A stretch of 5,805 nt of DNA from Candidatus Mesolinea sp. Lineage in GTDB: Bacteria; Chloroflexota; Anaerolineae; Anaerolineales; Anaerolineaceae. The translations under genes and the position numbers were made by a program. Below the pieces are notes generated by a model that searched no databases, was not told the origin of the DNA, and worked only from the letters and a program-made list of their open reading frames with translations. Numbering within the stretch: position 1 is the first letter of the stretch; each line of letters starts with the position of its first letter. This document shows positions 1-5,139 of the stretch, piece after piece. Location of the stretch: NCBI GenBank assembly GCA_003499715.1, contig DNSH01000090.1, positions 1,761-7,565 on the forward strand, given 5' to 3'.

Positions 1-315
1 CAGACGACTTCCGGGCAAGGATGGATCGCGGTGGCATTGGTAATATTTGCGCAATGGAATCCTTTGCGCGCAGCATTAGGTGGATACCTTTTCGGCATGC
101 TGCGCCGCTTTATGTTGGATTTACAAGGACCCATGCTACTCTTTGGTGCACCCAATCCCTTCTTCTATAATCATAACTTGGTGTTTTTCCTCCAAATGAC
201 CCCCTTCCTCTTAACCATTATCGCGTTGGTTTGGGGTTCAGCCGCGTCCCGCCGTCAGCGTATTGGCGCTCCCGCTGCTTTGGGAGTTCCGTATGTGCGT
301 GGCGAGCGGGATTAG
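1..315 (+). CDS. BMP-type nucleoside/simple-sugar ABC transporter permease, C-terminal part
   Basis: The reading frame is open from the first base of the window, so the N-terminus lies to the left; 104 residues remain before TAG. It begins TTSGQGWIAVALVIFAQWNP, which matches the family pattern of a glycine-rich GxGWIA turn followed by a hydrophobic helix and a WNP/WxP loop seen in the second permease (YufQ/NupQ-like, COG1079) of BMP-binding-protein ABC importers. A second hydrophobic helix, around residues 60-78, follows, and the tail ends PAALGVPYVRGERD, a C-terminus I recall as characteristic of this permease class. Known role of the family: integral membrane subunit importing nucleosides or simple sugars together with a lipoprotein BMP binding protein, a second permease and a double ATPase. 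This appears to be the last gene of its operon, since a strong terminator follows after 34 bases. The substrate cannot be told from this fragment. Confidence 0.85.
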   Translation, partial: QTTSGQGWIAVALVIFAQWNPLRAALGGYLFGMLRRFMLDLQGPMLLFGAPNPFFYNHNLVFFLQMTPFLLTIIALVWGSAASRRQRIGAPAALGVPYVRGERD

Positions 316-349
316 GAAATATTAATATCTCAAGAAGTTTAGGGCTTTC

Positions 350-377
350 AGTCTGAGGTAAGTACCTCAGACTTTTT
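350..377 (+). terminator. Intrinsic terminator of the ABC permease operon
   Basis: A perfect 10-bp stem, AGTCTGAGGT (350-359) pairing with ACCTCAGACT (364-373), closes a 4-base loop AAGT and runs straight into a T-tract (373-377). It sits 34 bases after the permease stop codon. This is a textbook Rho-independent terminator and separates the transporter operon from the acyltransferase gene. Confidence 0.92.
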
Positions 378-439
378 GTAACTAGCTTAATCTTTTAATA
401 CACTTGATCTAGGTGAGCCTTTACAAGCGGTGGAATTTC

Positions 440-478
440 TTGTGTGGTTCCCATACAATGGGCTTTTGGACCGCACAA
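440..478 (+). promoter_or_regulatory. Leader stem-loop(s) upstream of the acyltransferase
   Basis: Bases 440-451 (TTGTGTGGTTCC) can pair with 468-478 (GGACCGCACAA): 11 pairs including one G-T wobble, with one bulged T. Inside the loop a shorter alternative hairpin exists, CCCAT (450-454) with ATGGG (458-462), followed by CTTTT, which looks like a weak terminator. The two structures share bases 450-451 and exclude each other, the arrangement expected of a simple attenuator. The outer stem ends four bases before the ribosome binding site at 482-486. No known riboswitch or T-box consensus is present. The function is inference from base pairing only. Confidence 0.3.
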
Positions 479-481
479 ACG

Positions 482-486
482 AAGGA
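482..486 (+). promoter_or_regulatory. Ribosome binding site deciding the acyltransferase start
   Basis: AAGGA lies six bases upstream of the ATG at 493. The in-frame GTG at 430 would add 21 residues (FLVWFPYNGLLDRTNEGTK...) unlike family N-termini, and has no well-spaced Shine-Dalgarno sequence; its coding stretch also overlaps the leader hairpins. The ATG at 493 is therefore preferred. Confidence 0.7.
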
Positions 487-492
487 ACTAAG

Positions 493-1593
493 ATGCCAAC
501 CGACATAAAAGATCCGAATGCTTCTTTTACACCATACGAACGCTTGACCTGGTTAGACTTGCTCCGTATTGCGGCTTCCCTATTAATTGTGATGCTTAAC
601 ATCACAGTTAATCAGCTTAGAGCTATGCCTCTCGAGGCACCTGGCTGGCAAGCAGTTAATTTTTATCTGGGGTTGTCTCGAGCAGCCACCCCCCTCTTTA
701 CGATGATAAGCGGTGTGCTCTTCTTGGGCTTGGGAAAGCAGCGCAGCTTGAAGCAGCTTTTACAAGGACCCCTTAAAAAGATTGTTGTAATTTACTTTTT
801 CTGGTCATTCCTATACGCAATATTTGCCATGCTCACTCAACCCGCATTAAGTACCTTGAGTGTAATTCCAACCTTGCTTAGGCTTACACTCCAAAGTTCG
901 GACCATATGTGGTTTCTGCCAATTCTGATAAGCCTTTACCTGATCTCACCGTTTTTGCAATTGATCTTAGATCAGAGCGATAAAGCTATCGTCAAATATG
1001 GAGTTGCTTTAATGGTAGCCGGTTTGCTCGGTCACACCCTTTCGATGGGTTGGGATTTTCTACCCCTGGCTGAACCTTTGCAAACCTTCGTCTCCAAGTT
1101 CCCAATTGGGCATCTGATGTTGTTTGCGGGTTACTTCTTACTCGGTAATGTTATCCACCGCCACTTCAAACCTAATCAGCTTACTACATGGTTACTATAC
1201 CTAGCTCTCCCACTTGGCGTTTTACTCAACGCTAGCCTGACACATTATGCCTCTCAACAAGCTGGTGAAACCACTTTAACTTTTTCTACCCCACTTTCAT
1301 TGATGACTTTTATGGTGGCAGTACCTGTTTTTTGGCTCTTCCAAAGCAAAGTTAGCCAGATTTCGTTTTCCGTTCAGATGAAAGAGGCATTTGCTACGGT
1401 GGCGAGGTTAACCTTAGGCGTCTACCTCATTCATCCAATGGTTCTCTTCGGCTTGGACAAACTCTTTCACATCACAGCGCTTAGCTTTAACCCTATTTTC
1501 TCTGTGCCTTTACTGACATTTTTTGCCTTCAGCCTGAGCGCGATGATCATTTATGGGCTCAAAAAAGTGCCCTTTATGTGTTGGATTGCCTGA
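493..1593 (+). CDS. Integral membrane acyltransferase, Acyltransferase-3 family (WecH/YiaH-like)
   Basis: A 366-residue protein, almost wholly hydrophobic with roughly ten predicted membrane helices. Family landmarks in order: a first helix WLDLLRIAASLLIVML (residues 20-35), ATPLFTMISGVLFLG in the third region, HMWFLPILISLYLISPF in the middle, FAGYFLLG, and LTLGVYLIHPMVL near the C-terminus. These follow E. coli YiaH/WecH (IYWIDNLR..., PLFFMISGYLF, HLWFF, SLGIYGFHALI). Family members transfer acetyl or other acyl groups onto cell-envelope sugars. The family's conserved R-X10-H in helix 1 is present only as R25 and N36 (AAC at 598-600), so the normally essential histidine is missing; activity is in doubt, although the frame is intact and full length (YiaH is about 330 residues). 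It stands alone between two terminator-like structures, and its codon use resembles its neighbours'. The acyl acceptor is unknown; the nearby GDP-mannose gene makes a surface-glycan role plausible but unproven. Confidence 0.88.
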   Translation: MPTDIKDPNASFTPYERLTWLDLLRIAASLLIVMLNITVNQLRAMPLEAPGWQAVNFYLGLSRAATPLFTMISGVLFLGLGKQRSLKQLLQGPLKKIVVIYFFWSFLYAIFAMLTQPALSTLSVIPTLLRLTLQSSDHMWFLPILISLYLISPFLQLILDQSDKAIVKYGVALMVAGLLGHTLSMGWDFLPLAEPLQTFVSKFPIGHLMLFAGYFLLGNVIHRHFKPNQLTTWLLYLALPLGVLLNASLTHYASQQAGETTLTFSTPLSLMTFMVAVPVFWLFQSKVSQISFSVQMKEAFATVARLTLGVYLIHPMVLFGLDKLFHITALSFNPIFSVPLLTFFAFSLSAMIIYGLKKVPFMCWIA

Positions 1594-1618
1594 AAGTTTG
1601 ATTGGGAGTCAAATTTCA
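1591..1618 (+). other. AT-rich stem-loop spanning the acyltransferase stop codon
   Basis: TGAAAGTTTGA (1591-1601, starting at the TGA stop) pairs with TCAAATTTCA (1609-1618) as ten base pairs with one bulged G, around a TTGGGAG loop. There is no T-tract after it, so it is at best a weak or Rho-assisted 3' end or an mRNA-protecting hairpin. No better terminator occurs before glnA. Confidence 0.35.
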
Positions 1619-1630
1619 GATTCCATTACT

Positions 1631-1648
1631 GCTTACCTACGGTAAAGC
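1631..1648. repeat. Short inverted repeat upstream of the glnA promoter
   Basis: GCTTACC TAC GGTAAAGC is a near-perfect dyad: seven pairs with one extra base, centred at about 1639, some 60 bases upstream of the glnA -10 box. It could be an operator site for a nitrogen regulator, but it does not match the GlnR/TnrA consensus (TGTNAN7TNACA) and no regulator can be named from sequence. Confidence 0.25.
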
Positions 1649-1699
1649 TTCATTAAATTTCACCTAACCTTCTTACAAAAAGGGAAAAATTGCTTAGGG

Positions 1700-1742
1700 T
1701 ATAATTTAGGGCACACACAGCTCACCTCAAATAAGAAAGGGA
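1700..1742 (+). promoter_or_regulatory. glnA promoter -10 box and ribosome binding site
   Basis: A perfect TATAAT occupies 1700-1705, predicting a transcript start near 1712. No good -35 lies at 16-18 bases upstream (the spot is AAAAAG), so an activator or an AT-rich UP-like segment may be needed; that is inference. The ribosome binding site AAAGGGA (1736-1742) is five bases from the ATG at 1748. The 5' leader would be only about 35 bases, leaving no room for a glutamine riboswitch. Confidence 0.6.
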
Positions 1743-1747
1743 TATTC

Positions 1748-3166
1748 ATGTTCTCAAATTTTCAGGACGCATTGGCTTTCATTCGTGGTAACGGTATCGA
1801 GCTTATCGATCTGCTCTATGGTGACCTATGGGGTCAACTCCACCACTTGACCATCACAAATCGAGAATTCACAGCCAAGCTTATGTCTGAAGGGGTCGGC
1901 TTCGATGGCTCTAGCGTGGGGTTTAAACACGTGCACTCTGGCGACATGGTGCTCAAGCCTGATCTCGCCACGGGTTTTATCGACCCATTCCATAGACAGC
2001 CAACTTTGGCTTTTTTATGCAACATTTTTGAAGCAGATACTAAAGAACGATATCAGTTTGACCCAAGGGAAATAGCCAAACGCAGTGAAAAGTACTTGCA
2101 AGAATGCGGCATTGCCGACTGCAGCCTATGGGGACCTGAATTCGAATTTTACATTTTCGATCGTGTAACTCTGAAAAACAACCCATCCCTGAGCTTATGT
2201 CAATTTGACTCTGGCGAAGCAAACTGGGGAGATCTTGTCAACCCTAATGGCTATGCACTACCAGATAATCACGGCTATCATGCCGCTCCTCCTTGTGATA
2301 ACTACTTTGAGCTCCGCGACCAAATCGTTGTAACCCTCGAAAAAATGGGCATTCCTGTCAAATATCATCATCACGAGGTAGGCGGTCCAGGCCAATCTGA
2401 GATCGAAACGCCATTGCTGGGTATAATCCAAGCAGGTGATGCAGCGCTTCTGATTAAGTATGTAGTCAAGATGACTGCGATGCTTGCTGGTAAAACTGCT
2501 ACCTTTTTACCCAAACCCATCTATGGGTTAGCCGGCAGCAGTACGCATTATCATCAGCTTTTGCAAAAAAACGATAAGAACTGCTTCTATGATCAAGAGG
2601 GTTTTTCTTTGCTAAGTCAAATCGCAATGCATTATATCGGTGGATTGCTCACCCATGCACCTGCGGTCATGGCTTTCACCAATCCTAGCTCAAATTCTTA
2701 TCGTCGCCTCGTGCCAGGCTTCGAGGCGCCAGTTAAAGCCATATTTTCAGCCGGCAACCGCAGTGCAGCTATCCGTATTCCTAAGTATGCAACCGCCCCC
2801 GAGGCTGTGCGCATGGAATTTCGACCGCCAGACGCTACAGGTAACGCATATCTCTCTATGGCTGCTATGCTATTAGCTGGGATCGATGGCATCCAACATC
2901 AAATTGACCCGACCGAAGCAGGTTTTGGACCAATTAATGAGAATATATTCGATTGGCCAGAGGAAAAACGTGCCAAAATCAAGTCCCTTCCCACCTCTGT
3001 GGAAGCAGCAATGCAAGCTGTCGAGAGTGACTCAGAATTCCTTAAGGTTGGCGGCATTTTTGATGATACGCTTATACAGACCTGGAAAAACGCAAAACTT
3101 AAAGAGGCTGAAAACGTCAACCAGCACCCTACCCCATTTGAAATCGAAAACTATTATGATTGTTAA
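1748..3166 (+). CDS. glnA: Glutamine synthetase, type I
   Basis: At 472 residues this is the normal size for dodecameric GSI; it makes glutamine from glutamate, ammonium and ATP in the cytosol. The N-terminal beta-grasp holds FDGSSVGF (52-59). In the catalytic domain GPEFEFYIFD (129-138) supplies the metal ligands E131 and E133; HHHEVGGPGQSEIE (207-220) gives E210 and E218; H267 and H269 follow in GSSTHYHQ; TNPSSNSYRRLVPGFEAP (311-328) carries R320 and E326; NRSAAIRIP (337-345) carries R338 and R343; and RMEFRPPDAT (355-364) gives E357 and R359. Three oddities: the usually invariant GSGMH is GSSTH (263-267); the adenylylation tyrosine of enteric GS (NLYDLP) is phenylalanine, F401 in NIFDWP, so control by adenylylation is not expected; and no regulator gene (glnB, glnR) is adjacent. 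The gene has its own promoter and terminator and is monocistronic. A paralogue with altered kinetics, or a gamma-glutamyl-amine ligase, cannot be excluded. Confidence 0.95.
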   Translation: MFSNFQDALAFIRGNGIELIDLLYGDLWGQLHHLTITNREFTAKLMSEGVGFDGSSVGFKHVHSGDMVLKPDLATGFIDPFHRQPTLAFLCNIFEADTKERYQFDPREIAKRSEKYLQECGIADCSLWGPEFEFYIFDRVTLKNNPSLSLCQFDSGEANWGDLVNPNGYALPDNHGYHAAPPCDNYFELRDQIVVTLEKMGIPVKYHHHEVGGPGQSEIETPLLGIIQAGDAALLIKYVVKMTAMLAGKTATFLPKPIYGLAGSSTHYHQLLQKNDKNCFYDQEGFSLLSQIAMHYIGGLLTHAPAVMAFTNPSSNSYRRLVPGFEAPVKAIFSAGNRSAAIRIPKYATAPEAVRMEFRPPDATGNAYLSMAAMLLAGIDGIQHQIDPTEAGFGPINENIFDWPEEKRAKIKSLPTSVEAAMQAVESDSEFLKVGGIFDDTLIQTWKNAKLKEAENVNQHPTPFEIENYYDC

Positions 3167-3196
3167 ATCTAAGCTGCGATAGACTAGAAGATTTCG

Positions 3197-3229
3197 AGTT
3201 CCCTGTGTTCATCAGGGAACTTTTCTTTT
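3197..3229 (+). terminator. Intrinsic terminator of glnA, at the convergent junction
   Basis: AGTTCCCTG (3197-3205) pairs perfectly with CAGGGAACT (3213-3221) around a 7-base loop and is followed by TTTTCTTTT (3221-3229), 30 bases after the glnA stop. The T-tract overlaps the TAA that ends the full-length rhodanese frame on the other strand (3228-3230). Read from the minus strand the same hairpin lacks a U-rich tail, so it is chiefly a plus-strand terminator. Confidence 0.92.
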
Positions 3230-3686
3230 ACGGTTCTGTCGGGTAGCCTGCTTGAATCCAAGCGCCTAACCCACCTATCATAGGATTGGCGTGCTTAACT
3301 CCGGCTTGCAACATCAACAGCGCTTCCCGGGCGCTTGTATATTCATTTGCTCAGGTACAATAAAGGATGTACCATCGGTCCGGATCGATGGTAACTAAGA
3401 TTTGTTCCACAACATCATAAGGTAAACTAATCGCACCAGCGGCATGCATTGATATATACCCACTGAGGGGGCGGGTATCTACGAGGATGGCTTCGCCATT
3501 CTGAACTGCCTGATAGGCATCCTCCACACTTATGCGTTCAATTTCGTCAGCACTGACAAATTGGTTTCGGTTGTCTTTCTGGAACCAATGGTAAATAAAA
3601 TATGCTCCAGCAATTAGAATAAGAATGATTACAAGAATGTAAAAGGGTTTTGATTTTATTTTTTGGTAAAGAGATCGCTGATCCAT
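3228..3686 (-). CDS. Membrane-anchored rhodanese-like protein with an in-frame UGA (selenocysteine candidate or nonsense mutation)
   Basis: From ATG (3684-3686) the frame gives 111 residues, meets TGA at 3351-3353, then stays open for 40 more codons to TAA at 3228-3230; read through, the protein has 152 residues. Residues 15-36 form one membrane helix after a basic start (KIKSKP), so the domain is probably outside the membrane. The rhodanese domain follows: ILVDTRPLSGY (67-77), HAAGAISLP (81-89), WYILYCT with presumed active cysteine C110, UGA at 112, then ANEYTSAREALLMLQAG and IGGLGAWIQAGYP, which complete the fold. Relatives I recall read YCTCPNEATSAR here, so UGA replaces a cysteine. Stopping at UGA would remove the last helix and the GGLxAW strand and probably destroy the domain. 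Either UGA encodes selenocysteine or the gene is freshly broken (TGC/TGT/TGG to TGA, or a sequencing error). Rhodaneses carry sulfane sulfur on the active cysteine; the partner is unknown. The gene is convergent with glnA and 66 bases downstream of manC. Confidence 0.75.
3308..3350 (-). promoter_or_regulatory. Possible SECIS-like hairpin directly after the rhodanese UGA
   Basis: On the minus strand, 15 bases after the UGA, AGCGC pairs with GCGCT (3331-3335 with 3319-3323) around the loop CCGGGAA. An outer helix GCAA (3350-3347) with TTGC (3311-3308) could extend it right up to the UGA, with an asymmetric internal loop between. Bacterial selenocysteine hairpins sit at this distance, but their apical loop usually has a G in its first two positions; here G is third. 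The structure is suggestive only, and a 5-bp stem in coding DNA can occur by chance. Confidence 0.25.
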
Positions 3687-3693
3687 TGGGCTA

Positions 3694-3723
3694 ATTTTAT
3701 GTCAAGGGTCAGGCTTAAGGCAA
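3694..3723 (-). promoter_or_regulatory. Candidate promoter giving a leaderless rhodanese mRNA
   Basis: Reading the minus strand, TTGCCT (3723-3718) and TAAAAT (3699-3694) are 18 bases apart and match the -35 and -10 consensus at four and five of six positions. The -10 box ends seven bases before the rhodanese ATG, so transcription would start at or next to the ATG. No Shine-Dalgarno sequence precedes that ATG (the bases are ATTAGCCCA), which fits a leaderless message. Co-transcription from manC is the alternative; no clear terminator separates the two genes. Confidence 0.4.
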
Positions 3724-3752
3724 GTTTATGGTGATTGATACGTAATCAAGGT

Positions 3753-4823
3753 TTAGATCAAATCTTGTCTATTAGTATCTTTTAAGCGCTCAACGACCTG
3801 GCGTACTTCTTGGACGCGGTCTTTATGGCAAATAAGCAAGGCATCTGGGGTATCCACGACCACCAAATCCTCTAATCCAATAGCAGCAATTAAGCGTTTA
3901 TCAGCAAATACCAGATTATTCTGGCAGTCCAAAAGCATTGCCTCCCCCCGAATAGCATTGCCGTGCTCATCTTGGGATAATAGTTGCCTGAGGCTTGCCC
4001 AATTGCCCACATCTGCCCATTGGATATCAACAGGTAAAACAGCTACGTGCTCGGCTTTTTCCATAATACCATAATCGATGGTTTGCTTATTTATGCCAGG
4101 CCAGACCTGAGCTAAGGTATCGAAGTATGCTTTGGTCCCAATCGTTTGTCTAAGCGCTAACACCTGCTGGTAGAGATCAGGCATAAACGTTTCAAATGCC
4201 TTGAGGATTGTGCTGACCTTCCAAATAAACATGCCGCTGTTCCAACAGTAATTGCCTGCCTCGAGCATGGCTTGGGCGGTATTAAGGTCAGGCTTTTCAA
4301 CAAATCGCTTAGCTTTCAGCACTTCGAAGCCATCTATGTTCATGAAATGTTCGCCTTGTTCAATGTAGCCATATTCTGTTGATGGCGAATTTGGGGTAAT
4401 TCCTAATGTGACCAAATAGTCACTTTGTGCTACAGTGAGGGCAGCTGCTAATGCCTGTCGGAATATTTTCGGTTTTCCGATGAAATGGTCGGCTGTAAGC
4501 ACAGCCATTGAAGCTTGAGGATCTCTCGTAATAAGATGAATTGCCGCCAAGGCAATAGCCGGAGCTGTGCCTCTACCTTCAGGTTCGAGGATGTAGTTCT
4601 CGGCTGGGATCTCTGGAACTTGCTCAGCTAAGACTGCAGCATGCTCTGCCCCAGCAACAACGATTATTTGTTGTGGGGAAAACAGCGGCGCTAAGCGTTC
4701 GACCGTAATCTGAAACATGCTTTGGTTACTATAAAGGGCTAACGCCGTTTTGGGCAAGCGTTCGCGTGAAATCGGCCAAAGCCGCGTGCCTGCTCCTCCT
4801 GCCATAATGACAGCATAATTCAT
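3753..4823 (-). CDS. manC: Mannose-1-phosphate guanylyltransferase (GDP-mannose pyrophosphorylase)
   Basis: A 356-residue cytosolic nucleotidyltransferase making GDP-mannose from mannose-1-phosphate and GTP. The signature loop AGGAGTRLWPISRERLPK spans residues 8-25 (GGxGTRLWPxSR...PK). Further family motifs: ILEPEGRGTAPAIALAA (78-94), TADH (110-113, metal/nucleotide site), PSTEYGYIE (147-155), RFVEKPD (173-179, sugar-phosphate binding), YCWNSGMFIW (192-201), DYGIMEKA (250-257) and WADVGNW (269-275), followed by a short C-terminal beta region. The length fits the single-domain form; the phosphomannose isomerase domain of the roughly 470-residue bifunctional ManC/AlgA is absent. The common PKQ after the loop is PKT here, a mild change. 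GDP-mannose feeds mannosylation, fucose/rhamnose derivatives and surface polysaccharides; no glycosyltransferases are adjacent. Start at ATG 4821-4823 is fixed by a strong Shine-Dalgarno. A related hexose-1-phosphate guanylyltransferase specificity remains possible. Confidence 0.93.
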   Translation of the reverse strand: MNYAVIMAGGAGTRLWPISRERLPKTALALYSNQSMFQITVERLAPLFSPQQIIVVAGAEHAAVLAEQVPEIPAENYILEPEGRGTAPAIALAAIHLITRDPQASMAVLTADHFIGKPKIFRQALAAALTVAQSDYLVTLGITPNSPSTEYGYIEQGEHFMNIDGFEVLKAKRFVEKPDLNTAQAMLEAGNYCWNSGMFIWKVSTILKAFETFMPDLYQQVLALRQTIGTKAYFDTLAQVWPGINKQTIDYGIMEKAEHVAVLPVDIQWADVGNWASLRQLLSQDEHGNAIRGEAMLLDCQNNLVFADKRLIAAIGLEDLVVVDTPDALLICHKDRVQEVRQVVERLKDTNRQDLI

Positions 4824-4826
4824 CGG

Positions 4827-4857
4827 TTCACCTCATGTGGTAGTGCATTTTATTATA
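4827..4857 (-). promoter_or_regulatory. manC -10 box and ribosome binding site
   Basis: On the minus strand a perfect TATAAT lies at 4857-4852 and the strong ribosome binding site GAGGTGAA at 4834-4827, three bases from the ATG (4823). The leader would be about 22 bases. The -35 position (around GTCGAA/TCGAAG, 16-17 bases upstream) is weak. This suggests manC is transcribed on its own rather than from the open frame further upstream. Confidence 0.6.
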
Positions 4858-5139
4858 GCTTATTCCCCCTCCGCTTCGACATAGACGACCACGGTAAACT
4901 ATCTATGCTTCGATGCTTTTTTATCATCATAGAAAAAAATTTACCCCAACACTCATATTGGTTTCAAGTGAACAGTATGTCTATGCGCAATTCTACTCAG
5001 AGACTTTAACTTCGACCAAATCTGTGGGGATTCCATCTACATAGGCTTGGATTGATCGTTTTTTGGATGTCTTTTGTATATTTAATATACTTTCCCCAAC
5101 TAAATTTAATTAAAATTGTCTTACAAGCTAAAGCTAACT
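4858..5139. other. Intergenic stretch between manC and the upstream open frame
   Basis: No intact gene fits here. The stretch is AT-rich and holds the gene remnant at 4993-5109, a direct repeat GCTTCGA (4873-4879 and 4907-4913), an inverted pair CATAGA/TCTATG (4880-4885 and 4902-4907), and a T6...A6 run (4917-4922 and 4933-4938) too weak to call a terminator. After the upstream frame's stop on the minus strand only a 4-bp hairpin TTGT/ACAA followed by TTTT is seen, so transcript ending there is uncertain. Confidence 0.6.
4993..5109 (-). pseudogene. Short protein-coding remnant with a YVDGIPTDLVEV motif
   Basis: A minus-strand frame bounded by stops at both ends (TAA at 5110-5112, TAG at 4993-4995) has no ATG, GTG or TTG start, yet its last part reads RSIQAYVDGIPTDLVEVKVSE, far more protein-like than the surrounding AT-rich DNA. 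The string resembles, from memory, the (I/V)DGVPTDVVEVG segment in the N-terminal part of Nal1/trypsin-like peptidase proteins. After the TAG the same frame meets further stops. A decayed fragment of a once larger gene is the simplest reading. The identity is tentative; a chance frame is possible because it has only 38 codons. Confidence 0.35.

Noticed and set aside
427..474. T-box-like GCGGTGGAA...ACCGC upstream of the acyltransferase
   Set aside because: The T-box core AGGGTGGNACCGCG is not present as one block, no specifier stem is visible, and the downstream gene is not an aminoacyl-tRNA or amino-acid gene.
387..605. Minus-strand open frame of 72 codons across the acyltransferase start
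   Set aside because: It opposes the conserved acyltransferase N-terminus and leader, and shows no recognisable protein features.
120..771. 13-bp direct repeat TTTACAAGGACCC at 120-132 and 759-771
   Set aside because: Both copies lie in coding sequence in the same codon phase, encoding Leu-Gln-Gly-Pro in unrelated proteins; no flanking similarity, so probably chance.
1650..1747. Glutamine riboswitch or long regulatory leader before glnA
   Set aside because: With the TATAAT at 1700 the leader is only about 35 bases and shows no glutamine-riboswitch motif.
2640..2892. Additional open frames on both strands inside glnA
   Set aside because: They overlap highly conserved GlnA coding sequence, have no ribosome binding sites and no family-like residues.
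3351..3353. TGA read as tryptophan by a variant genetic code
   Set aside because: All tryptophans in the permease, acyltransferase, GlnA and ManC are TGG, and the acyltransferase ends properly at TGA. One internal TGA in a cysteine position does not support recoding to Trp.
5113..5130. Terminator after the repeat-protein gene (TTGT/ACAA then TTTT, minus strand)
   Set aside because: A 4-bp AT-rich stem is too weak to call a terminator.
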